Both the position numbers and the translations under genes were made by a program. From positions 1 to 64,000 of the forward strand of contig JAYRJE010000024.1 of the NCBI GenBank assembly GCA_041906465.1: 64,000 bases of DNA, written 5' to 3'. The notes under the pieces were generated by a model. The model searched no databases. It was not told the origin of the DNA and was given only the letters and a program-made list of their open reading frames with translations. Of the stretch, positions 57,872 to 64,000 are shown piece by piece (the first letter of the stretch is position 1; each line of letters starts with the position of its first letter). The stretch comes from Didemnitutus sp041906465. GTDB taxonomy: Bacteria > Verrucomicrobiota > Verrucomicrobiia > Opitutales > Opitutaceae.

Positions 57872-60373
57872 ATGATGTCGTTCCGGTTTTTTATGTCGTT
57901 CGCGATCGCGCCCGCCAGTCTGGTGGCGTGGGCGCTGCTCTGCGCCGCCTGCACCTCGCCGTCGCAGCGCACGTCGGCCCCGGCGTCTTCGCGCGTCGTC
58001 GTCGATTGGGACGCCGACTGGCGCTTTCACCGCGGGGACGTCGCGGAAGCGGCGCGGCCCGATTGGGACGACCGCGACTGGACCGTTGTCCGCCTGCCGC
58101 ACGATTGGGCGATCGCCGGTCCGATCGCGAAAGACAATCCGGGCGGTGAGCGCTCCGGCTTTTATCCGGGCGGAGTGGGTTGGTATCGGAAGCATTTCGA
58201 TTTGCCCATCGCGGCTGGCCGCCGCGCGCGCGTGACGTTCGACGGCGTGCACAAGAACGCCGAGGTCTGGCTCAACGGCCAATCGCTCGGCCGGCACGAG
58301 AACGGCTACGACAGCTTCACGCTCGACCTCACGCCGCATCTGCGCACGGACGGGCGCGCTAACGTGCTCGCGGTGCGCGTGGACGATTCGCAGCAGCCGA
58401 GTTCGCGCTGGTATACGGGCAGCGGCATCTACCGGCGCGTGCGACTCACGCTGTCCGACGCGCTGCATGTCGTGCCCGACGGCGTTTTCGTGACCACGCC
58501 GGCCATCGCGGCCGCGCGCGCGACCGTTCGCGTCGCGGCCGAAGTGATCAACACCGCTGCAACGCCGACGGTGGCGATCGTCACGCAATCCATCCGCCGC
58601 GGCGGGCAGGTGGTCGCCACGCTGCCGGCGGTGGAGGTCACGCTCGGCGCGGGAGCCACGCGCGTGGCGGTCTCTAGCGGCGAACTGCCTGCCCCCGCGC
58701 TTTGGTCCGTCGAGTCGCCGGCGCTCTATTCGGTGGTCACAGAAGTGGAGCGCGACGGGCGGACAGTGGATCGCGTCGAGACGGCGTTCGGCGTGCGGCA
58801 GCTCGAGTTCAGCGCGGGGGAGGGCTTCAAGCTCAACGGACGCACCGTGAAATTGCAGGGCGTGTGCCTGCATCACGACGCCGGCCCGGTGGGCGCTGCG
58901 GTGCCGGAAGACGTGTGGCGCCGCCGGCTGCGGCTCCTGCGCGAAATGGGCTGCAACGCGATCCGCACCGGGCACGCGCCCATGGCGCCGGAATTCTACA
59001 CGCTCTGCGACGAGCTCGGGCTCTTGGTGATGGGCGAAACGCTCGACGAGTGGCGCGTCGCGAAGCGGGGCATGGGCGCTCACGGCTACAACCGGCACTT
59101 CGCCGAACACGCCGAGCGGGACATCGCCAGCGCTCTCCGCCGCGACCGCAACCATCCCTCGATTTTCATGTGGAGCATCGGCAACGAGGTCGTCGAGCGC
59201 GGCACGCCCGGCGCGGTCGACGACGCGAAACGTCTGGTCGCGCTCGTGCACCGGCTCGACGCCACGCGACCGGTGACAAGCGGCATCAATTACATGGCGG
59301 AAGCCAACGCCTCGGGTTTTGCGGACGCCTTCGACGTCACCGGCTACAACGACGGCGGCGCCAACGTGTATCTCTACGACGAGGACCGGGCGAAGTTTCC
59401 CCGCCGGAAATTCATCGGCACGGAGCATCCCCACTCGATGCACACGCGCGGCGTCTATCGCACCACGACGCGCATGCGCGAGAAGGTCCCCGGCCATCCG
59501 CCCGCGCCCAACCTCGCGCCCGAGGAGGTTTTCCCCGAGTGGAGCGAGGACTCGAATTACTATTCCTCCTACGACAACCATTATGTCTGGATCAACGAGC
59601 GCGACTCGTGGCGGCTCACTGCGAGCCGGCCGCACGTGATGGGCGAGTTTCGCTGGACAGGCTTCGACTACCTCGGCGAGTCCCGCGGCTGGCCGAATCG
59701 CGCCACGCCCTCGGGGCTCCTCGATCTCGCCGGGTTCCGCAAGGACTCGTTCTATCTCTACCAGAGCCTGTGGACGCGCGCGCCGATGGTGCACTTGCTC
59801 CCGCACTGGACGCATCCGGGCAAGGAAGGCGTGGCCATCCCCATCGTCGCGTATTCCAACGCCGACGAGGTCGAGCTGTTCCAAGACGGACGCTCCCTGG
59901 GTCGCCAGCCGATGACGCTCGCGGGGCAAATCAAATGGATGGTGCCGTATCGCGCCGGGGAGATCCGCGCCGTGGCTTACCGCGACGGCCGGCCCGTGGC
60001 GGAGGATCGCCAGCGCACGGCCGGCGCGCCGCAGCGGCTGCAGCTCGAGCTCGATCGCGAGGACTTGCGTGCGAACCAGCGGGACGTGGTCCACGCGACC
60101 GTGCGCATCCTCGACGCGCAGGGCAATTTCGTGCCGTTCGCCGCGAATGAGGTGACGTTCGCCGTGCGAGGGCCGGCGCGGCTGCTCGGCACCGAGAGCG
60201 GCGACACCGTCGATCATCGACCGGCCGCCGCGGCAAGCCGTCCGGCGTTCATGGGCCTTTGTCTCGCGTTGTATCAAGCCACCGGAGAGCCGGGAGAAAT
60301 TGAAATCATGGTGACCGCGAACGGCCTCGCGCCGGCGGCGGCGCGGCTGGCCAGTCGCGCGGCGGCGGAGTAG
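57872..60373 (+). CDS. GH2 beta-galactosidase-like enzyme, exported
   Basis: An 833-residue GH2 enzyme. An N-terminal hydrophobic segment with cysteines (LVAWALLCAACTSPS) suggests a signal peptide, perhaps a lipoprotein, although the lipobox is not canonical. The sugar-binding domain has WRFHRGDV, VRLPHDWAI and RHENGYDSFTLDLTPHL. The barrel has KLQGVCLHHDAGPVG, acid/base Glu439 in SIGNEVVER, and nucleophile Glu592 in VMGEFRWTGFDYLGE. A C-terminal DUF4982-like/Ig-like region follows. Likely activity is on beta-galactosides or related beta-glycosides. The 261 bp before it contain no promoter of family 1 or 2. Confidence 0.92.
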   Translation: MMSFRFFMSFAIAPASLVAWALLCAACTSPSQRTSAPASSRVVVDWDADWRFHRGDVAEAARPDWDDRDWTVVRLPHDWAIAGPIAKDNPGGERSGFYPGGVGWYRKHFDLPIAAGRRARVTFDGVHKNAEVWLNGQSLGRHENGYDSFTLDLTPHLRTDGRANVLAVRVDDSQQPSSRWYTGSGIYRRVRLTLSDALHVVPDGVFVTTPAIAAARATVRVAAEVINTAATPTVAIVTQSIRRGGQVVATLPAVEVTLGAGATRVAVSSGELPAPALWSVESPALYSVVTEVERDGRTVDRVETAFGVRQLEFSAGEGFKLNGRTVKLQGVCLHHDAGPVGAAVPEDVWRRRLRLLREMGCNAIRTGHAPMAPEFYTLCDELGLLVMGETLDEWRVAKRGMGAHGYNRHFAEHAERDIASALRRDRNHPSIFMWSIGNEVVERGTPGAVDDAKRLVALVHRLDATRPVTSGINYMAEANASGFADAFDVTGYNDGGANVYLYDEDRAKFPRRKFIGTEHPHSMHTRGVYRTTTRMREKVPGHPPAPNLAPEEVFPEWSEDSNYYSSYDNHYVWINERDSWRLTASRPHVMGEFRWTGFDYLGESRGWPNRATPSGLLDLAGFRKDSFYLYQSLWTRAPMVHLLPHWTHPGKEGVAIPIVAYSNADEVELFQDGRSLGRQPMTLAGQIKWMVPYRAGEIRAVAYRDGRPVAEDRQRTAGAPQRLQLELDREDLRANQRDVVHATVRILDAQGNFVPFAANEVTFAVRGPARLLGTESGDTVDHRPAAAASRPAFMGLCLALYQATGEPGEIEIMVTANGLAPAAARLASRAAAE

Positions 60374-60569
60374 TGCGGCCGCCGATAAGCGGAGGCGGCG
60401 CGGGGCGTGCAGTGGCAGCGCGCAATTTGGCGAGCGCGCCCGACACAGTGGCGCGGGGCAGCCTCTTCCCCGGGCACTCTCTCGCGAACCCGCTCGAGAT
60501 GTGCCGCGATGAAACAAATCCGCAGTGACCTCTTTACGTTCGCGTGCGGTATCCGCATCAATTCAGGTG

Positions 60570-62744
60570 ATGCGCTTGTTTTTCCCGACCCGGCACTGCC
60601 GTCCAGGCATCGTCATCGCGATCGGTTGGCTCGCGGGTGCGCTGGCGGCCGGACTGGGGGGCTGCAGCCGACCGTTGCCGTCGCGCCCGGCGAGCGTTGC
60701 GGCGGCGCTGGCGCAGACCTCACCCTCCTGTCGGGAGTGTCACGAGGAGCAGTTCAAGGCGTGGGAAAGCACGGACCACGCGCTGGCTAATCGGCAGGTC
60801 GCGCCGTCGGACGCGCCTGCGCTCGCCGGGCTGGCCGCGCACGACGCCCAAGCGACAGCGAGGTTCATTCTCGGTCACAAACCGCTTTGGCAGCCGCTCG
60901 TGCCGGCGGTGGGCGGGCGCTGGCAACCGCATGAGATGGCCTTCGATCCGGCCAAGGCGGAATGGTTCAACGTGTTCGGCCAGGAGGGACGCCGCGCGGG
61001 AGAGTGGGGGCATTGGACCGGACGCGGCATGAATTGGAATTCCATGTGCGCGCCGTGCCACATGACGGGCTACAAGAAGAACTACGACCCGGCGACCGAC
61101 AGCTACCGCACCAGTTGGGTCGAGCACGGCGTCGGTTGCATCCAGTGCCATGGGCCGACTCGCTTCGATCACGGACGCACTCCCAAAGTCGTCGGACCGT
61201 TGCCGCCGCAGCCGCCCTTCTCCGGCGATCGGCAAAAAATGATGCAGACCTGCGCCCCCTGCCATGCGCGCAATCAGCCGCTCACGGATAATTTCCAGCC
61301 TGGCGACGACTACGCGCAGCACTACCGCATGGTGCTCCCGGTCAGCGCCGCGACCTACTATCCGGACGGTCAGCAGCGGGACGAGGATTTCAATTGGACC
61401 TCGGTGCAGCTCAGCCGCATGGCCCACGCCGGCGTGACGTGCTTCGATTGCCACAATCCCCACACGCTGAAGACCGTGCTGCCCGCCCAAGACAACCAGC
61501 TGTGCATGCAATGCCACGCCGCGCCCGGACGCGTCCAGCCGAACGGCACCCGCGCGATCCCGATCGACCCCGTGGCGCATTCGCACCACAAGCCCGACAG
61601 TCCCGGCAACCAGTGCATCACGTGTCACATGCCGACGACAAATTACATGCAGCGTGCGCCGCGCCACGACCATGGCTGGCTCAAGCCCGATCCGTTGCTG
61701 ACCAAGGAACTCGGCATCCCGAACGCGTGCAGCAAATGTCACTCCGACCAATCCATCGAGTGGAACATCGAGAAAGCCAACGAGTGGTATGGATCGCGCC
61801 TCGATTCGCGCCAGCGGGCCCGCGCCCGTGCGGTGGCGGCGGCCCAGGCGGATCAATCGGGCGCCGCCGCTCGCCTCCTCGATCTGCTCGCCACGGAGGA
61901 CATTCCGGCGTGGCGCGCCACTTTCCTTTCGCTGCTCGGCGATTGCACCGACCGCGACGAGGCGCGCGTGCATGAAGCGGCGAATCGTGCGCTCTCGGCC
62001 CAGGAGCCGTTGGAGCGAGCGGCAGGCATCCATCTGCTGGCGACGCGCGCGGGAAACGAAAGCCTCATCCGGCCCCTGCTCGACGACCCGGTCCGCCTTG
62101 TGCGCCTGGATGCCGCGTGGGCTCTCTCCCGGGAACTCGCGCCCGATTCACGAGCCCGCCAGGAACTCGATCGGCATCTCGCGCTCGATCTCGACCAGCC
62201 GACCGGCCGTTACCGCTTGGCGCTGGATCTCGCCAACCGGGGACGCACGGCCGAGGCGGAACGCGAACTGGCGAAAGCGATCGAGTGGGATCCGTTCTCG
62301 GCAGGATTCTACGATGCTCTCGCCGTGCTCGAGGCGGGCCAGAACCGCCCTGCGGCGGCGGCCGATGCGATGCAGCGCGCCGCCGAATTGGCCCCGCAAA
62401 GCGGTGCACAAGCGCTGCGGGCGGCGCTCGCGTTTTCCGAGGCCCAGCGCCCCGCTGATGCCGAACGCTGGCTCCGCGAAGCGGTGCGCCGCGAGCCGTC
62501 GCTGGATCGTGCTTGGTATAACTTAGGTCTGCTCTTGGCTGCGCGCGAAGAGCTCGAGGGCGCCGCGGGCGCTTTGAAAACGGCGCAGACACTGCGGTCG
62601 ACCGAGCCCGATTATCCCTACGCCCTGGCCACGGTCTTGCTGCGTCAGAGAGATATCGAAGGAGCCCGCGCGGCCGCACAGCGCTCGTTGAGCATCGACC
62701 CGCGGCACGAGGCCGCGCGCCAACTCCTGCGCCAGCTGCGTTGA
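60570..62744 (+). CDS. Octaheme cytochrome c lipoprotein with HEAT/TPR-like C-terminus
   Basis: A 724-residue protein. A lipobox-like LGGC places Cys32 at the mature start. Eight CxxCH haem-attachment motifs follow in order: CRECH (54-58), CAPCH, CIQCH, CAPCH, CFDCH, CMQCH, CITCH and CSKCH. After about residue 430 the protein turns helical, first HEAT-like (LLDLLATEDIPAWRATFLSLL) and then TPR-like (AEAERELAKAIEWDPFSAGFYDALAVLE, AWYNLGLLLAAREELEGAAGAL). Similar multihaem-TPR proteins exist in Verrucomicrobiota and Planctomycetota with no clear function. It may pass electrons in the periplasm or act as a redox sensor. Its link to glycan use is not evident. Confidence 0.88.
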   Translation: MRLFFPTRHCRPGIVIAIGWLAGALAAGLGGCSRPLPSRPASVAAALAQTSPSCRECHEEQFKAWESTDHALANRQVAPSDAPALAGLAAHDAQATARFILGHKPLWQPLVPAVGGRWQPHEMAFDPAKAEWFNVFGQEGRRAGEWGHWTGRGMNWNSMCAPCHMTGYKKNYDPATDSYRTSWVEHGVGCIQCHGPTRFDHGRTPKVVGPLPPQPPFSGDRQKMMQTCAPCHARNQPLTDNFQPGDDYAQHYRMVLPVSAATYYPDGQQRDEDFNWTSVQLSRMAHAGVTCFDCHNPHTLKTVLPAQDNQLCMQCHAAPGRVQPNGTRAIPIDPVAHSHHKPDSPGNQCITCHMPTTNYMQRAPRHDHGWLKPDPLLTKELGIPNACSKCHSDQSIEWNIEKANEWYGSRLDSRQRARARAVAAAQADQSGAAARLLDLLATEDIPAWRATFLSLLGDCTDRDEARVHEAANRALSAQEPLERAAGIHLLATRAGNESLIRPLLDDPVRLVRLDAAWALSRELAPDSRARQELDRHLALDLDQPTGRYRLALDLANRGRTAEAERELAKAIEWDPFSAGFYDALAVLEAGQNRPAAAADAMQRAAELAPQSGAQALRAALAFSEAQRPADAERWLREAVRREPSLDRAWYNLGLLLAAREELEGAAGALKTAQTLRSTEPDYPYALATVLLRQRDIEGARAAAQRSLSIDPRHEAARQLLRQLR

Positions 62745-63219
62745 TCGCGCACGGGTCGCGCAGTCGCGGCATGCGATTGATGGCGAAGGGCACCACGACG
62801 AACGAACCGGCCGAACCCGTAATAAATCCGTTACCGGACAGCATCGGCAGTCATGCGACTGGAGTTTGGGACGAACTGGCTGGAACCGTGTGGATCGTGA
62901 TCCTGTCCGGATCGCGGAGCCAAGCCGTCTCCGCCCGCAACGAGCGGCCGGAGCCGCAGTCGAAGCGAAAGACCGGAGCGGTGATCGATCCCGGCCGCGC
63001 TAACCAAGCCGGTCTCAGCCGGGGCCGGGGCGTTGCGCCGTCCCTAAGGGTGGATTCGACCTCTGGGCGGAAAGAAGTGGCGGAGTCGAAACTCTGCGGC
63101 ACGAAGGACGCTATTGGGAGATTCGGGGAGCGTCGGTGGCTACGAATCCGCTCATTCGCTGTCTGCGCCAGCACCGTTCCGCACGGTGCATCCGTCGAAG
63201 AAAACAATAACGTTTGAGG
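62745..63219. other. Gene-free region with dispersed repeat B
   Basis: No gene is supported in these 475 bp. The only frames run through the repeat at 62913-63037. A short AT-rich palindromic stretch, GTAATAAATCCGTTAC, lies at about 62819-62834 and shares AAATCCGTT with the DUF932 palindrome at 414-449. Confidence 0.55.
62913..63037 (+). repeat. Dispersed repeat, copy B (direct repeat of 1771-1892)
   Basis: The first about 50 bases differ from copy A at only a few positions (start GCGGAGCCAAGCCGTCTCCG). Later blocks (GGAGCGGTG, ACCAAGCCGG, GGGGCGTTGCG) keep the same order and near-identical spacing. Orientation is the same as copy A, 61 kb away. Confidence 0.8.
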
Positions 63220-64000
63220 CTATTTGCCGTCGATTCGCGGGCGAGCAGCAGAAGGCATCCATTGGCTGCGCGGGAGCTGCATGATTTCAGCCGGCGCACG
63301 TCCCATCGAGAGCAGGGCACCCATCGTGCGGAGCGGCGAGTCGATGTGCGTGAAAAATTTCCGGTAGCCGGCGCACAGGTAATTGAGTCCGGGCTCCCCG
63401 TGCGGCGTGCGAAGGAAGCGATGCTTCGGGCACTCGCCGTGGCAGGCGTAGCGCACCGGGCATTCGCGGCAATAGCGGGGCAGCGTGGCCGACTTCGCTT
63501 GGCCGAACGCGCTCTGTTGCGGCGAATCGACCATCGCGCCCAGCGATTGGTTCATCAGATTGCCGAGCCGGTAACGCGGATAAACGTAGTGGTCGCAGCT
63601 GAAGACGTCGCCGTTGTGCTCGACGGCCAGCGCGCGGCCGCAGTTTTCGGAGAAGACGCAGATGCCCGCCGGGTGGCCGACGAAGTTCGACAGCGCAGCG
63701 TCGAATTGCTGCACGAAAACGCGGCCGACGTCGTGTTGCACCCACTCGTCGAAGATCGCGCTGAGAAACGCACCGTAATCGCCTGGGCGCACGCTCCACT
63801 CGGTGACCTGGGCGTCGAGCCCGGCGGCGTCCTCGTGGTCGGGAGGCGGCGCGAGCCAGAGTCCGTTGGCCTCGGCGGCGGCGACGGAGGCGTTGCGCTC
63901 CACGATGGGGATGAACTGCATGAAGCGGGAGCCGGTCTTGCGCAGAAAGCGATAAATCTCGAGCGGCGCGCGAGAGTTGTGGCGATGGACGGTCGTGAGC
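63220..64000 (-). CDS. Anaerobic sulfatase maturase, radical SAM family (C-terminal part, cut by window edge)
   Basis: The last 259 or so residues of a radical-SAM sulfatase-maturating enzyme. The frame is open to the right edge and reads THVHRHN-like text (TTVHRHNSRAPLEIYRFLRK) and GSRFMQFIPIVERN. The SPASM region has several cysteines for auxiliary iron-sulfur clusters: CVFSENCGRALAVEHNGDVFSCDHYVYP, and RYCRECPVRYACHGECPKHRF, followed by LCAGYRKFF. These enzymes convert the active-site Cys of sulfatases into formylglycine. All six sulfatases in the window have Cys at that position, so this is their probable activator. The radical SAM CxxxCxxC motif lies outside the window. Confidence 0.93.
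   Translation of the reverse strand, partial: LTTVHRHNSRAPLEIYRFLRKTGSRFMQFIPIVERNASVAAAEANGLWLAPPPDHEDAAGLDAQVTEWSVRPGDYGAFLSAIFDEWVQHDVGRVFVQQFDAALSNFVGHPAGICVFSENCGRALAVEHNGDVFSCDHYVYPRYRLGNLMNQSLGAMVDSPQQSAFGQAKSATLPRYCRECPVRYACHGECPKHRFLRTPHGEPGLNYLCAGYRKFFTHIDSPLRTMGALLSMGRAPAEIMQLPRSQWMPSAARPRIDGK

Noticed and set aside
1..64000. CRISPR arrays, rRNA or tRNA genes
   Set aside because: No regularly spaced short direct repeats and no recognisable rRNA or tRNA segments were found by reading.

Overview
The window is high-GC DNA from a polysaccharide-degrading heterotroph. Several features suggest a Verrucomicrobiota member of the Opitutaceae type. These are a SusD-less TonB-dependent receptor with the N-terminal signature usual in that group, many secreted sulfatases and glycoside hydrolases, a XylR-type regulator that joins a LacI-like sensor to an AraC domain, a cupin-type glucose-6-phosphate isomerase, a DUF1501 protein, and mostly weak or absent Shine-Dalgarno sequences. 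The taxonomic call is inference from gene content.

Left edge (1-2209): a partial integrase-like reading frame, a DUF932 gene ending in a palindrome, and 950 bp without a gene that holds a dispersed repeat. 2210-7974: aldo/keto reductase, GH1 beta-glucosidase overlapping a DUF1501 protein, and a ClC channel with CBS domains. 8235-11891: GntR/UTRA regulator and three hexose-phosphate isomerase-type genes. 12046-17578: a sulfatase with a GPH sugar symporter, a TIM-barrel-like protein, and the XylR-type regulator. 17965-23324: the large TonB receptor, then an AmpG-like MFS transporter flanked by 118-bp inverted repeats. 23725-32667 (all minus): SGNH hydrolase, two sulfatases, an uncharacterised secreted protein, an APC permease, a SIS protein and a ROK kinase. 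33081-43849: a six-gene plus-strand operon (beta-helix protein, GH27, sulfatase, aldose epimerase, sulfatase-PA14, GH20). 43955-46644: a two-component system whose sensor has discoidin-like domains. 46814-62744: a paralog of the uncharacterised protein, a GH-like protein, a sulfatase with HEAT-like repeats, another GH-like protein, SIS, GH38, GH2, and an octaheme cytochrome with TPRs. Right edge: the C-terminal part of an anaerobic sulfatase maturase.

Taken together this is a sulfated-glycan utilisation island. Oligosaccharides would enter through the TonB receptor and be desulfated by six cysteine-type sulfatases, activated by the maturase. GH20, GH27, GH2, GH38 and GH1 would trim them. Symporters would import the products, and ROK, SIS and the isomerases would feed them into glycolysis.

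The main discovery is that the island appears to be wired by two recurring promoter architectures. Family 1 (six copies) is a palindromic box, CCCGYRTTTMCGKGGATTG, fused to a -35 hexamer and followed 17-18 bp later by a -10. Family 2 (six copies) is a direct repeat of CTCA half-sites 21 bp apart, followed 20-21 bp later by a -10 in five copies; the sixth has a poor -10. The AraC-type regulator in the window suits family 2, and the LuxR/NarL-type response regulator is a plausible candidate for family 1.
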